Assembly: GCA_018714165.1 (NCBI GenBank)
Contig: DVNU01000002.1
Location: 1-39,070 of the forward strand
Direction: 5' to 3'
Length of the DNA: 39,070 nt
DNA from: Candidatus Coproplasma excrementipullorum
Lineage (GTDB): Bacteria; Bacillota; Clostridia; Christensenellales; Borkfalkiaceae
Shown: piece after piece, positions 1 through 8,907 of the stretch
How the letters are laid out: every line of letters begins with the position of its first letter
Numbering within the stretch: the stretch's first letter is position 1
The notes under the pieces: generated by a model
Database searches by the model: none
What the model saw: the letters and a program-made list of their open reading frames with translations, nothing else
What the model was told of the DNA's origin: nothing
Translations under genes and position numbers: made by a program

Positions 1-217
1 CAATAAATTCCTTTTTGAGGTCTTCAATATAGAGCTTGGAAGCACCCGTTTTGAGAGCCTTCTCTTCAAGGCCTTCAAGCTCGGTCGTCTGTCCGACGTC
101 ACCCGAAACGGCTATAACTTCGCAGTTGTCATAATTCTCTTTGAGCCAGGGTATGATAATCGAAGTGTCTAATCCGCCCGAATATGCAAGTACAACTTTT
201 TTAATCTTCTTTTCCAT
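1..217 (-). CDS. argG: Argininosuccinate synthase, N-terminal part (cut by window edge)
   Basis: Reverse-strand translation from ATG at 217 gives a 72-residue start whose core [12 protein letters not shown] is the ATP-pyrophosphatase P-loop of argininosuccinate synthase. It continues with the family's typical residues, including a VSGDVGQ stretch. The enzyme joins citrulline and aspartate using ATP, the penultimate step of arginine synthesis, in the cytosol. The rest of the gene lies beyond position 1, so it is absent from the ORF track. It has its own promoter (273-302) and a leader of about 50 bases. No good Shine-Dalgarno sequence lies just before the ATG; a GGAGG sits about 35 bases upstream inside a small GGGCC/GGCCC hairpin (248-260). 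The family call is certain; only completeness is unknown. Confidence 0.95.
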   Translation of the reverse strand, partial: MEKKIKKVVLAYSGGLDTSIIIPWLKENYDNCEVIAVSGDVGQTTELEGLEEKALKTGASKLYIEDLKKEFI

Positions 218-266
218 AACTATTTTACCGTAAATTTTAATTATTAAGGGCCTCCGGCCCCAAACC

Positions 267-280
267 TGAACAATTATACA
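267..280. promoter_or_regulatory. Candidate ArgR (ARG) box over the argG -10
   Basis: TGAACAATTATACA matches the 14-base core of the ARG box (TGAATWWWWATTCA) at 12 positions and overlaps the argG -10 hexamer. Binding of an arginine-loaded ArgR here would block RNA polymerase. The region is AT-rich, so chance matches are possible. Confidence 0.4.
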
Positions 281-302
281 ATATATATCAGACCACAGTC
301 AA
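273..302 (-). promoter_or_regulatory. Promoter of argG
   Basis: On the minus strand TTGACT (297-302) and TATAAT (273-278) are 18 bases apart, a near-consensus housekeeping promoter. It predicts transcription start near 266 and a leader of about 50 bases before argG. Confidence 0.8.
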
Positions 303-343
303 GCAAATTGCACGCATAAATAAAAGTTTTTGCGGCAATAAAG

Positions 344-357
344 TGAATAAATTTTCA
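344..357. promoter_or_regulatory. Candidate ArgR (ARG) box upstream of argG
   Basis: TGAATAAATTTTCA matches the ARG-box core at 13 of 14 positions and is nearly palindromic. It lies about 40 bases upstream of the argG -35. Confidence 0.4.
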
Positions 358-403
358 TTTAAACTTGATATAATTTATAATTATTTAAATATACAATATT
401 TAA

Positions 404-417
404 TGTATAATTATTCA
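404..417. promoter_or_regulatory. Candidate ArgR (ARG) box, distal
   Basis: TGTATAATTATTCA matches the ARG-box core at 13 of 14 positions. Its centre is 60 bases, about six helical turns, from the middle box, which suits cooperative binding on one DNA face. Confidence 0.4.
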
Positions 418-425
418 AAATACAT

Positions 426-1097
426 TCAGGAATAGCGCCTGGCTATCAAAGCATATCGCTTAAGCTCTTTTTCATCATTTCGGTTTGAGGGGTACACCCT
501 GTCCAAAAGCCTGTGGAACTGCGCAGAATGATTGCGGTGCACGGTATGGCAGAGCTCGTGCGCGATTACAAAGTCTTGCAGTTTCAGGGGCAACATCAGC
601 AATTTATAATTAAAAACTATGTTGTCTCTGGCATCGCAACAGCCCCATCTTCCCTTATACGCCCTGAAGGACACGCTGTTATAGTTAAAGCTGTTCGCTT
701 GGGCAAAAAGTTTGAACCTCTGCAAAAATTGTTCACCGAAGGTGGAAATATAAACTTTTTTAAGCGCACTCAGGCTCCTGACCCTGATCACTCCACCGCC
801 CGCGGCGTTGGTATTGCAGATTTCCAAATCATAAAATTGGCCGCCGACAAGAATTTTTTTATTGGCAATAACATCGGCAAATGTTTCCGTCAGGGCAATA
901 TTTTGCTCAATATGTCGTCTGAGCCAATTCCTCTTTTCAAAGAGAAAACCCTCGATTTTTTTATCGGGCGTGCCCACAGGACAGCGCACAACGATTGTGT
1001 TATCGTCACAGATTTTTACCGAAATAGAGCGCCTGCGGGAGCGGATTACCTTATAAGTCAGCCCTGCAGGAAAATCAGAGTTCGCCGAAGAGGACAT
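426..1097 (-). CDS. YgjP-type zinc metallopeptidase domain protein (DUF45)
   Basis: 223 residues. The C-terminal half carries HELCHTVHRNHSAQFH, an HExxH zinc site with a third histidine, the hallmark of the YgjP/DUF45 (WLM-like) gluzincin family. The N-terminal half has the basic segment (VIRSRRRSISVKI) typical of this family. Members are predicted cytosolic metal-dependent hydrolases whose substrates are mostly unknown. No signal peptide or membrane helix is seen. The start codon lies inside the upstream thioesterase gene, a 23-base overlap, with GAGGG about 9 bases before the ATG, so the two genes are probably co-transcribed. I see no strong terminator after the stop, only AT-rich DNA. The family call is firm; the biological role is unknown. 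Confidence 0.85.
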   Translation of the reverse strand: MSSSANSDFPAGLTYKVIRSRRRSISVKICDDNTIVVRCPVGTPDKKIEGFLFEKRNWLRRHIEQNIALTETFADVIANKKILVGGQFYDLEICNTNAAGGGVIRVRSLSALKKVYISTFGEQFLQRFKLFAQANSFNYNSVSFRAYKGRWGCCDARDNIVFNYKLLMLPLKLQDFVIAHELCHTVHRNHSAQFHRLLDRVYPSNRNDEKELKRYALIARRYS

Positions 1098-1806
1098 TGA
1101 ACTGCACCCTCAGCTCGTCACCGGCCCTGCCCTCGACAACCCAGCTGCCATCATCGAGCTTTAAGCGGTAGAAACAAACTTTTTCGCCGCACTTACACTG
1201 TTTGATGTAGGAAATCCTGAACTGCTTTACCCATTTTCCCCTGAGATCATCCACAGAAAAGGCGTCCATAAGCAAGTCGGCATACTTGGTATTGTTGGCG
1301 TGATTGTAATGGTCGTAATCGGAATACGAAATAATTTTGGAGTAAGTACACTCGCCGCCCTCGGCGCGGGGAATCCTCCAGCTGTTGAATGTCGTTGAAC
1401 GGAAATCGTTGTACTCAGTTTTAACACCGTCGAAAATCACCGAAGAGGGCAGCATAGCAAAGTTAGCCAGGTCGACAAGACACCACCGCGAAGTGCCGAC
1501 GCCCACCCTTTCTTTGCCTACAAACAATTCAAAATCACGAAAGACAATGAGATGCTTGGGTTTGATGGGCCAGGTATGAACGGTGAGAACGTCATCGTAA
1601 TTGACGGGGCGGAAGAGCTCAACATACCAGTTGGAAAGGATAAAACCTATATTTTTTGGTTGAAGTTTTTTATAGCCGAAGCCGAGCTCGTCGGCCGAAA
1701 GACAGGCAGACTCCTGCATAACCGCGAGAAAGGACGCGGGACGGACTATATCCCGGAAATCGGCATCCGAATATCGGAAAGCATAATCCCTTGAATGAAG
1801 ATACAT
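1075..1806 (-). CDS. Acyl-ACP thioesterase
   Basis: 243 residues, the usual size for a bacterial acyl-ACP thioesterase (PF01643), built from two hotdog folds. The N-terminal hotdog has the family's arrangement around RYSDADF, and the second hotdog carries YDHYNHANNTKY, matching the DxNxHxNNxxY active-site region. It hydrolyses acyl-ACP to free fatty acid, ending fatty-acid elongation in the cytosol. AAGGA lies 8 bases before the ATG, and an extended -10 promoter is seen upstream (1847-1876). It is divergent from the PadR-like gene and overlaps the metallopeptidase gene downstream by 23 bases. Chain-length preference cannot be read from the sequence. Confidence 0.9.
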   Translation of the reverse strand: MYLHSRDYAFRYSDADFRDIVRPASFLAVMQESACLSADELGFGYKKLQPKNIGFILSNWYVELFRPVNYDDVLTVHTWPIKPKHLIVFRDFELFVGKERVGVGTSRWCLVDLANFAMLPSSVIFDGVKTEYNDFRSTTFNSWRIPRAEGGECTYSKIISYSDYDHYNHANNTKYADLLMDAFSVDDLRGKWVKQFRISYIKQCKCGEKVCFYRLKLDDGSWVVEGRAGDELRVQFNVLFGEL

Positions 1807-1846
1807 AAAATAATCCTTGCAAAATTCTTTAAATTATCTTTTTAAT

Positions 1847-1876
1847 ATCATACCACTTTTTACCATGCAAAGTAAA
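1847..1876 (-). promoter_or_regulatory. Promoter of the thioesterase-metallopeptidase pair
   Basis: Minus-strand TTTACT (1871-1876) and TATGAT (1847-1852) are separated by 18 bases, with an upstream TGG giving an extended -10. It lies about 40 bases before the thioesterase start codon. Confidence 0.6.
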
Positions 1877-1938
1877 CTGTTTTGATAAAAAAAGATACAA
1901 TTATGTCTGGCATAGTACCATTTATTTGGCTGATAATA

Positions 1939-1967
1939 TTGACACATAAAGTATTATATGATATAAT
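1939..1967 (+). promoter_or_regulatory. Consensus promoter of the PadR-like membrane protein gene
   Basis: TTGACA (1939-1944), 17 bases, TATAAT (1962-1967): a perfect match to the housekeeping sigma consensus. It is divergent from the thioesterase promoter, and GGAGG (1981-1985) follows 8 bases before the ATG. Confidence 0.9.
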
Positions 1968-1993
1968 AAATACAAAATACGGAGGATAACGCC

Positions 1994-4015
1994 ATGAAAG
2001 ATGATAAAGACTTTGAGGACGAGCACTCCACTGCCGACGACGGCGATGAAAGGGAAAACACAACAGAACCCGCCGAGGATTCATCCAAGGGCGCAATCAG
2101 CGCAGACCTTATACGCGGACATATCAATACGATAATACTGCGCACCCTCGATGAACGCGACAAATACGGCTATGAAATAATCAATGAAATTGAAGATAAG
2201 TCGCACGGGCAATATACTCTGAAACAGCCCACGCTCTACAGCGCGCTCAAACGCCTTGAAACCCAGGGGTACATAAAGGCCTATTGGAAGACCGACGAAG
2301 TTTCTTCGGGCGGCCGCAGAAAGTACTTTACGCTTACCGAACTAGGAAGAGAATATTCGGAGAAGAATCAAGCCGAATGGGAATATTCAAGGACAGTCAT
2401 CGACTCGCTCATTTCCGACCGTTCTTTCGATTTCTCCCAGCCCGCCCCCACTCCCGTTGATTTCAATATTTTGAAGAAATCTGTTTCAAGGGTATATACC
2501 GGAGGCAAAAGTGAAGAGAGCGAAAGCGTTGTTCCGGATGAAAAAAGAGCCAGTCCTGATGTACAGAGTGAATATGCAAAAAAATACGACCAGATAGAAA
2601 ATTCCCCCGTCAGGAATGAGTACAACAGCCAGACTGTAAGGGACGTTTACGTCGGGAAAGAACCCGAGCAGCAGCCCTCAGAACAGAGCGGCAAAACTGC
2701 TGAAGAAGAAAATCAGCCAGCCCGGGCACAGGAACAAACGACGACCCAACCTATGCGCAATGAGGAGACAGTCCAGGCTCAACCCGCACCTGAATCCGCT
2801 GCCGCACAGGATACACAACCTGCGCAACAGCAGGATATGCCCTTCCCCCAGCAACCTCAGGGAATACCGTACAATGCCCAACAGCCTATGTACGACGGCG
2901 GACAGTACTCTCAGACAGTCAATAACGTTTACGGACAACCTCAAGGCGCATATGGCCCCGTCTATACGGACAGGCAGGTAAATTACTACGGTGATTACTC
3001 CCAGCCTTATCCTCCCTACGGCGCCTCATACCCCCAGCAGGGCTATGTACCTGATCCGTACAACAGGACGGCCTATCCCTACCCTCAGCCTCCCGCACAA
3101 CCCTATCCCCAACAGGAAAACGGCGCAGGAACACAAATTCCCGAACAACCTATAAAGCGCGACCTGTTTGCCACGCAGACGACCCCCGAACAGCCGCGCG
3201 ATACGCGCACCGAGGAAGAAAAGCGCGCCACGCACGAGAATTTTATCAAGCTGATCTCCGAACAGAACGACAAGGAGCGCGGAATTGTTCCCAATAGCGA
3301 GGATATAGACACAGAAAAACTCATCTACACCAACCGTCCCGAAACCGAACGTGACTACAAGAAGCTTGTTAGCAACATATTCAACAAGGCCATCAAACAG
3401 AGCGAACCGCCAAAAAATCAGCCCGCACCTCAGGAGGATGAGGTGCAGCCTGAGCAACCTCAGCAGACACAGACCAGCCACGATCAGATTGAGAACGTGC
3501 AGAATGTGTACTACTCTTACCCCGCCGACCCCGCAGTCGAAAAAGCCAGGGCAGACGGACTTAAGATAAACACCTCCTCTCCCACGGCCGCACGCGCGAG
3601 AGGCTCGCGCGGAACGACGTTCAACAGAGGCGCGGCGATGTTCGCCAGTTCGGTTATAGTTGCCGTAATTCTGCTCATTGAATTTGCCGTGTGCATGGCT
3701 CTGATGCAACCTCTCGGCATAGGAATTATGTATCCGATTACACTGTTGATTATCGCCGTGGTTCAGCTCGGCGTATTCGGCACAATGTACGCCTGCGGAT
3801 TCGGCAGAGGCAGTATACGCCCCGCCAGTCACGGTTACATATCGCTCTGCATAGTGCTGACGATAATAAGCGTGCTCGTAATCTGCCTGGTAAGCTTTTT
3901 ACTCGACATAAATCTTCAGTCGGCGACAGATATAGCAATAAAAATCATCATCCCCTCTATAACCGCGTTGAATATCACGATATTCGGGGTAAGCTACTAC
4001 TTCATAAGCAAATAA
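1994..4015 (+). CDS. PadR-family winged-helix protein with Pro/Gln/Tyr-rich linker and C-terminal membrane domain
   Basis: 673 residues in four parts. Residues 1-35 are acidic. Residues about 37-140 form a PadR-type winged helix (KYGYEIINEI, PTLYSALKRLE, GGRRKYFTLTELG). A long low-complexity linker rich in Pro, Gln and Tyr follows to about residue 540. The last roughly 130 residues contain four strongly hydrophobic helices, two of them starting near MFASSVIVAV and YISLCIVLTI. PadR proteins are normally soluble repressors of 100-200 residues, so a membrane-tethered version is unusual. The predicted topology puts the DNA-binding domain in the cytosol. The promoter is consensus, the RBS strong, and the gene is monocistronic with a terminator. 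It may regulate transcription from the membrane or act as a structural protein; I do not recognise a named homologue. Confidence 0.85.
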   Translation: MKDDKDFEDEHSTADDGDERENTTEPAEDSSKGAISADLIRGHINTIILRTLDERDKYGYEIINEIEDKSHGQYTLKQPTLYSALKRLETQGYIKAYWKTDEVSSGGRRKYFTLTELGREYSEKNQAEWEYSRTVIDSLISDRSFDFSQPAPTPVDFNILKKSVSRVYTGGKSEESESVVPDEKRASPDVQSEYAKKYDQIENSPVRNEYNSQTVRDVYVGKEPEQQPSEQSGKTAEEENQPARAQEQTTTQPMRNEETVQAQPAPESAAAQDTQPAQQQDMPFPQQPQGIPYNAQQPMYDGGQYSQTVNNVYGQPQGAYGPVYTDRQVNYYGDYSQPYPPYGASYPQQGYVPDPYNRTAYPYPQPPAQPYPQQENGAGTQIPEQPIKRDLFATQTTPEQPRDTRTEEEKRATHENFIKLISEQNDKERGIVPNSEDIDTEKLIYTNRPETERDYKKLVSNIFNKAIKQSEPPKNQPAPQEDEVQPEQPQQTQTSHDQIENVQNVYYSYPADPAVEKARADGLKINTSSPTAARARGSRGTTFNRGAAMFASSVIVAVILLIEFAVCMALMQPLGIGIMYPITLLIIAVVQLGVFGTMYACGFGRGSIRPASHGYISLCIVLTIISVLVICLVSFLLDINLQSATDIAIKIIIPSITALNITIFGVSYYFISK

Positions 4016-4020
4016 ACTCC

Positions 4021-4054
4021 CCCGCCGCGCACAATTGTGCGCGGCGGGATTTTG
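4021..4054 (+). terminator. Terminator of the PadR-like gene
   Basis: 4021-4048 is a perfect 28-base palindrome (CCCGCCGCGCACAA and its complement) followed by ATTTTG. It lies 5 bases after the stop codon. Confidence 0.8.
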
Positions 4055-4064
4055 CTATTATAGC

Positions 4065-4095
4065 ATAAAAAATGCCGCGCGGCCGCGCGGCATTT
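4065..4095 (-). terminator. Terminator of rny
   Basis: AAATGCCGCGCGG and its complement form a perfect 26-base palindrome (4070-4095), followed on the minus strand by a T-run (ATTTTTTAT). With the adjacent plus-strand hairpin it makes a back-to-back convergent terminator pair. Confidence 0.85.
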
Positions 4096-4105
4096 CAATT
4101 TTTAT

Positions 4106-5719
4106 TTACTTTGCATATTCAACGGCACGCGATTCACGTATGACGTTGACTTTGATCTGACCGGGATATTCAAGCTCGGCCTCGATCTTCTTCGCAATAT
4201 CCTTTGCAAGAAACATTGCCTGTGCATCGTCAACCTGTTCGGGCTTGACGATTACGCGCACTTCTCTGCCCGCCTGAATGGCATAGCTCTTGTCCACGCC
4301 GCTGAAACCTGAAGCGATGGATTCAAGTTTTTCGAGACGCTTGACGTAATTTGTGCCCGTCTCTCTTCTTGCACCGGGACGCGCGCCCGAAATTGCGTCA
4401 GCTGCGGCCACAAGTACAGCCTCTACCGTCTTGGGTTCGCAGTCGCCGTGATGCGCCGCAATGGCGTTGACAACATTTGCGTTTTCCTTGTACTTCTTGG
4501 CCAGATCTGCGCCGAGCTGAACGTGCGTGCCCTCCTGCTCGTGGTCGACGGCCTTGCCTATATCGTGCAGAAGACCTGCACGCTTTGCGAGGTTTACGTC
4601 GAGGCCGAGTTCGGAGGCCATGAGGCCAGCAAGCTGGGCAACTTCAATGGAATGCTGGTACACATTCTGGCCGTAACTTGTCCTGTACTTTAAGCGGCCG
4701 ATGAGCTTTATAAGTTCGGGATGCAATCCGAAGATGCCTACCTCGAACATAGCGCTTTCGCCCGCGGCCTTGATCTCCTGGTCAAGTTCCTTTTTGACCT
4801 TTTCAACCGTCTCCTCAATCCTTGCGGGATGAATTCTGCCGTCGGCGATCAGTCTTTCAAGGGTGAGCCTTGCAACCTCCCTTCTTATAGGGTCAAACCC
4901 TGAAACTATTACAACTTCGGGCGTATCGTCTACGATGAGTTCTATTCCCGTTGCATTTTCAAGCGCACGAATATTTCTGCCCTCGCGGCCGATTATTCTT
5001 GCCTTCATATCGTCGCTGGGAAGGGGCACGACAGAGACCGTAATCTCAGATGCATGATCGCTTGCGCATCTCTGTATTGCAAGAGAGATGATTTTCTTGG
5101 CCTCGGTTGTGGCCTCGTCTTTCGCCTGCTGTTCTATGTTGCGCACCTGAATGGCCACATCCCTGCGGGTCTCGTCCAGTATTTCGTTGGTGAGAAGCTG
5201 TTTTGCCTCATCCTTTGTCAGCTGAGCTACTTTTTCAAGCTCCTCGATCATCAAATCGTGCTGATGATTTATCTTTTCCTGTGTGCGTTTGATCTCCTGT
5301 TCCTTATTCTGAAGATCGCGCTTTTGCTTTTCGAGTTCGTCATTTTTTTTCATTAAAGAATCTTCACGCTTGTCGAGGTTGTCCTCTTTTGACTGTAACC
5401 TCTGCTCGAGCTTGTTGAGCTCCTTTTTCTTTTCGTTTGATTCTCTTTCAAACTCGTTACGTAATTTTAATTCCTGTTCCTTTGCTTCAAGTATAGCTTC
5501 TTTTTTAAGTGCTTTGCATTCTACCGCAGCGTCGTCCACCATCTTCTTGGTGCGCTCCTCAACGGTACCCAACTTTTTATCGGTCGTCTTTTTATAGACG
5601 AGCCAACCTACTACGCCGCCGACGGCAAGGAATAGCACTGCCGCAACACAGATGAGCGCAATGCCTAAGCCTAAATCCATCGTCGCAAGAAACAGGGAGC
5701 CTAAGTTAAAAATGTGCAT
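4106..5719 (-). CDS. rny: Ribonuclease Y
   Basis: 537 residues, close to the usual 510-520. An N-terminal membrane helix (about residues 16-42, ending VVGWLVYKK) is followed by a long charged coiled coil (about 55-210, rich in E and K). A KH domain with [15 protein letters not shown] comes next, then an HD domain with [12 protein letters not shown]. RNase Y is the membrane-bound endonuclease that starts mRNA decay in many Bacillota and acts with the degradosome. GGAGG lies 7 bases before the start codon, a strong promoter is upstream (5791-5819), and a terminator hairpin follows. The alternative start at M14 (ATMDLGLG) would be a more typical N terminus, but the RBS favours the upstream ATG. 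In many Clostridia rny lies near recA and cinA, as here. Confidence 0.97.
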   Translation of the reverse strand: MHIFNLGSLFLATMDLGLGIALICVAAVLFLAVGGVVGWLVYKKTTDKKLGTVEERTKKMVDDAAVECKALKKEAILEAKEQELKLRNEFERESNEKKKELNKLEQRLQSKEDNLDKREDSLMKKNDELEKQKRDLQNKEQEIKRTQEKINHQHDLMIEELEKVAQLTKDEAKQLLTNEILDETRRDVAIQVRNIEQQAKDEATTEAKKIISLAIQRCASDHASEITVSVVPLPSDDMKARIIGREGRNIRALENATGIELIVDDTPEVVIVSGFDPIRREVARLTLERLIADGRIHPARIEETVEKVKKELDQEIKAAGESAMFEVGIFGLHPELIKLIGRLKYRTSYGQNVYQHSIEVAQLAGLMASELGLDVNLAKRAGLLHDIGKAVDHEQEGTHVQLGADLAKKYKENANVVNAIAAHHGDCEPKTVEAVLVAAADAISGARPGARRETGTNYVKRLEKLESIASGFSGVDKSYAIQAGREVRVIVKPEQVDDAQAMFLAKDIAKKIEAELEYPGQIKVNVIRESRAVEYAK

Positions 5720-5790
5720 TTAAGCCTCCTGATATGATTATTTAAATATATACTAAATCTTATTAAAAGACTATTCTATATCCATATATA

Positions 5791-5819
5791 ATTATATAGC
5801 AAGTAGCAATAAAAGTCAA
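5791..5819 (-). promoter_or_regulatory. Promoter of rny
   Basis: Minus-strand TTGACT (5814-5819), 17 bases, TATAAT (5791-5796). The leader is about 65 bases and AT-rich before the rny RBS. Confidence 0.85.
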
Positions 5820-5939
5820 TTTATTTGTGAAAATACCTTTATATATGCGGCGCTTTTTTTGAAAGACGGCGATAATTTTGTGATAATATACATGTCTTGC
5901 TTTACGCGATAAACACATATGCAGTATATAGATAAAATT

Positions 5940-5967
5940 CGCGCCGCGGAATTAATTCCGCGGCGCG
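5940..5967 (-). terminator. Terminator of the ftsK-nadE operon
   Basis: A perfect 28-base palindrome (CGCGCCGCGGAATT and its complement) lies 11 bases past the nadE stop. The minus-strand tail is AATTTTATC, a modest T-run; the plus side has TTATTTTTATT. Confidence 0.7.
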
Positions 5968-5978
5968 CGTTATTTTTA

Positions 5979-7880
5979 TTATATATCAAATTGGGACAGC
6001 CACAGTGCGACGGAGGCATCTGACGGCATACGCCAGTCGCCGCGCGGCGAAAGCGAGACCGAGCCCACCTTTACGCCGTCGGGTATGCACGAACGCTTGA
6101 ACTGCTGGGCAAAAAAGCGGCGGTAAAAATTTTTAAGCCATTTATCTATGGTTGCACCGTCAAAATTGCCTTTAAATGCCCTGTGTGCAATATAGCGCAC
6201 CTTATCGGGAGTAAAGCCCCAGCGCACTGCATAATAGAGAAAAAAGTCGTGCAGAATATACGGACCGACGAGATCCTCCGTCTTCTGTGCAATGTTGCCG
6301 CTCTTGTCGGGCGGGAGCAGTTCGGGGCTGATTTCAGTGTTTAAAATGTCCGTGAGCACTTCCTCCGCCTCTCCGCCGAGATTGCCCGCCTCGTACCGGA
6401 CAAGATGTTTTACAAGCGTTTTAGGCACCGAACAGTTGACGGCGTACATCGACATATGATCACCGTTATATGTGGCCCATCCGAGCGCAAGCTCGCTTAA
6501 ATCGCCCGTGCCGATTACCAGTCCGCCCGTCTTGTTGGCCAGATCCATTAGTATTAAAGTGCGCGTGCGGGCCTGGGCGTTTTCATATGTCACATCCAGC
6601 ACGTCGGGGTCATGGCCGATATCTTCAAAGTGTTGCAGTACGCTCTTGGTAATGTCGACAGACTTCGCCGTGGCGCCCAGACACTTAATGAGCTTTAATG
6701 AGTTATTGTAAGTCTTGCCCGTTGTGCCGAAGCCGGGCATCGTCACAGCGATAATATCTGATGCGGATTTGCCAAGCTGTTTGAACACGCGGCTGACGAC
6801 AAGCAGTGCGAGGGCCGAATCAAGCCCTCCTGATATGCCTATGACGGCAGTCTTTGAGTGGGTGTGTTCAAATCGCTTTTTAAGCCCGGAAGCCTGGATA
6901 GACAGTATAAGCTCCGTCCGCTCGCGCAGTTTTTCGTCACTTGCGGGAACGAACGGCGTCTGTGGGAAATTACGGTCCGGCTCTCCCCCCTCGGATGCAA
7001 CAAAATCTATAATTTTATATCCCTCGCCGTCGCCCGCCTCAAAGAAGGTGTTGGCCATTCTTCTGCGCTCGTTGGAGAGCTTGTCAACGTCGATGTCGGC
7101 AGTAACCGCGCCGCCCTTGAAGAGTTGGCTTTCAGCCAAAAGAGCGCCGTTTTCGCAGATGAGATTGTGTCCTGCAAACGCCATGTCGGTTGTGCTCTCG
7201 CCCTCGCCTGCGTCGCAATAGACATATCCGCAGACGAGCTTTGCCGACTGCATTCTGACTAAATCGCGTCGGTATTCGGCCTTGCCAACCGTCTCGTCGC
7301 TGCACGATAGATTGACAATTATATTTGCGCCGGCCTTGGCGTGGTAAATTGAAGGGCTGTCGGGCACCCACAGATCTTCGCAGATCTCTGCCGCAACAGT
7401 AACTGAAGGCACGTCAGTGGCTCTGAAGATGAGCTTGGTACCAAAATCAACCGTCTGCCCGCACAGCGTGACAGAGCCGTTTGACTTTTCGGCGGGAGTG
7501 AAATGGCGGCGCTCGTAGAACTCGCTGTATGTCGGCAGAAAGCTCTTGGGGACGACACCCAAAATGCGACCGTCGCTTATAACCACGGCACAGTTATACA
7601 GCTTATCAAAACAGAGCACGGGCGCGCCGACAAAGACGAGCGCCCTGTTGCCTTGAGTAGACCTGCATATTTCCGCCAGACCCTTCTCCACTCCGTCGGT
7701 CAAAGCTCGCTGGTTGAACAGGTCGCCACAGGTGTAGCCGCACACGCAAAGTTCGGGAAAGACTATAACCTGCGCCTCTCCCGCCCTGCTTATCTCCTGT
7801 ATAATTGTATCTGTATTGAACTGCACATCCGCCACTTTCAGCTTGGGCGTGACGGCGCGCACCTTTATAAAACCGTACAT
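5979..7880 (-). CDS. nadE: Glutamine-dependent NAD+ synthetase
   Basis: 633 residues, typical of the two-domain, glutamine-using NadE. The N-terminal nitrilase-fold glutaminase has its Glu at FPELCVCGYT, its Lys in VVPKSFLPTYSEF and its Cys in AAEICEDLW. The C-terminal synthetase starts about residue 340 with the PP-loop GISGGLDSALALL. It amidates nicotinic acid adenine dinucleotide to NAD+ with ammonia channelled from glutamine. The ATG overlaps the recA stop (TGATG), so translation is probably coupled; no strong separate RBS is visible. It is the last gene of the ftsK-rimO-pgsA-cinA-recA-nadE unit. The CinA/PncC-like gene two places upstream also belongs to pyridine-nucleotide salvage, which may explain the grouping. 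Confidence 0.97.
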   Translation of the reverse strand: MYGFIKVRAVTPKLKVADVQFNTDTIIQEISRAGEAQVIVFPELCVCGYTCGDLFNQRALTDGVEKGLAEICRSTQGNRALVFVGAPVLCFDKLYNCAVVISDGRILGVVPKSFLPTYSEFYERRHFTPAEKSNGSVTLCGQTVDFGTKLIFRATDVPSVTVAAEICEDLWVPDSPSIYHAKAGANIIVNLSCSDETVGKAEYRRDLVRMQSAKLVCGYVYCDAGEGESTTDMAFAGHNLICENGALLAESQLFKGGAVTADIDVDKLSNERRRMANTFFEAGDGEGYKIIDFVASEGGEPDRNFPQTPFVPASDEKLRERTELILSIQASGLKKRFEHTHSKTAVIGISGGLDSALALLVVSRVFKQLGKSASDIIAVTMPGFGTTGKTYNNSLKLIKCLGATAKSVDITKSVLQHFEDIGHDPDVLDVTYENAQARTRTLILMDLANKTGGLVIGTGDLSELALGWATYNGDHMSMYAVNCSVPKTLVKHLVRYEAGNLGGEAEEVLTDILNTEISPELLPPDKSGNIAQKTEDLVGPYILHDFFLYYAVRWGFTPDKVRYIAHRAFKGNFDGATIDKWLKNFYRRFFAQQFKRSCIPDGVKVGSVSLSPRGDWRMPSDASVALWLSQFDI

Positions 7881-8893
7881 CAGTCTCTGTCTTTCTTAGC
7901 TATCGAATCCTTATGCGCCTGTCTGATTTTGGCGTCGAGCTCAGCCATGACTTCGGGATTGTCCTTTAAATAGTCCCTCATCTTCTCGCGGCCGTTGGCA
8001 ACCTTAGTATCGTTATAGCTGAACCATGCGCCGCTCTTGGTAAGTAAGCCGTACTCCAAACCGAGGTCTATAAGGCACCCCTCCTGCGAGATGCCGTGGC
8101 CGTAAATGATATCAAACTCGGCAACCTTGAAGGGAGGCGCAACCTTGTTCTTTACAACCTTGGCCTTTGCCCTGTTACCTATGATTTCGCCGTCATTTTT
8201 GAGTGCGTCGGCCTTGCGGATATCGAGGCGTATGGTTGCAAAGTACTTGAGCGCCTTGCCGCCGGGGGTCGTTTCGGGGTTGCCGAACATTACGCCCACC
8301 TTTTCGCGCAACTGGTTGATGAACACAACGCATGTCTTGGAGCGGTTTGTTATGGCCGTGAGCTTGCGAAGCGCCTGGGACATCAGGCGGGGGAGCGCAC
8401 CTACGTGTGCGTCGCCCATATCTCCTTCAATTTCAGCCTTGGGGGTAAGCGCGGCAACGGAGTCGATTATGATTACATCGACGGCGCTGGAGCGCACGAG
8501 CGATTCGCAGATATCGAGCGCCTGTTCACCCGTATCAGGCTGGGACACATATAACTCGTCCGTATTGACGCCGAGCGCCTTGGCATATGCCGCGTCGAGA
8601 GCGTGCTCCGCATCGATGAACGCCGCAACGCCGCCCATCTTCTGGGCCTCGGCAATTATATGCAGTGCAACGGTGGTTTTACCTGAAGATTCGGGGCCGT
8701 ATATCTCCATAATTCTGCCGCGGGGAACACCGCCTACGCCGAGGGCAAGGTCGAGGGATAGACAACCCGTGGGAATGACGTCAATTTCGTTGTTGACGCT
8801 GACGTCGCCCAGCTTCATTATGGCGCCCTTGCCAAACTGCTTTTCTATCATCGCAATGGTCGAATTGAGAGCTTTTTGTTTTTCTTCGTTCAT
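7880..8893 (-). CDS. recA: Recombinase RecA
   Basis: 337 residues, the normal length. Walker [10 protein letters not shown], Walker [13 protein letters not shown], the L1/L2 region ([21 protein letters not shown]) and a typical N-terminal helix ([14 protein letters not shown]) are all intact. RecA coats single-stranded DNA, drives strand exchange and stimulates LexA self-cleavage. AGGAGA lies 6 bases before the ATG, and only 14 bases separate it from cinA. I see no Gram-positive LexA box in that gap, so SOS control, if any, must act on a promoter I did not detect or at the operon's start. The short acid-base-mixed C terminus ends KKDRD. Confidence 0.98.
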   Translation of the reverse strand: MNEEKQKALNSTIAMIEKQFGKGAIMKLGDVSVNNEIDVIPTGCLSLDLALGVGGVPRGRIMEIYGPESSGKTTVALHIIAEAQKMGGVAAFIDAEHALDAAYAKALGVNTDELYVSQPDTGEQALDICESLVRSSAVDVIIIDSVAALTPKAEIEGDMGDAHVGALPRLMSQALRKLTAITNRSKTCVVFINQLREKVGVMFGNPETTPGGKALKYFATIRLDIRKADALKNDGEIIGNRAKAKVVKNKVAPPFKVAEFDIIYGHGISQEGCLIDLGLEYGLLTKSGAWFSYNDTKVANGREKMRDYLKDNPEVMAELDAKIRQAHKDSIAKKDRD

Positions 8894-8907
8894 GTATATT
8901 CTCCTGG

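Noticed and set aside
3026-3832. 268-residue minus-strand ORF opposite the PadR-like gene
   Set aside because: Shadow of the low-complexity linker; no domain or RBS.
4021-4095. GC-rich palindrome pair as mobile-element ends
   Set aside because: Each palindrome sits just past a gene stop with a T-run in the right direction, so convergent terminators explain them; no transposase is nearby.
8894-8907. Search for a LexA box before recA
   Set aside because: The 14-base gap and the region before ftsK contain no GAAC-N4-GTTC-type site.
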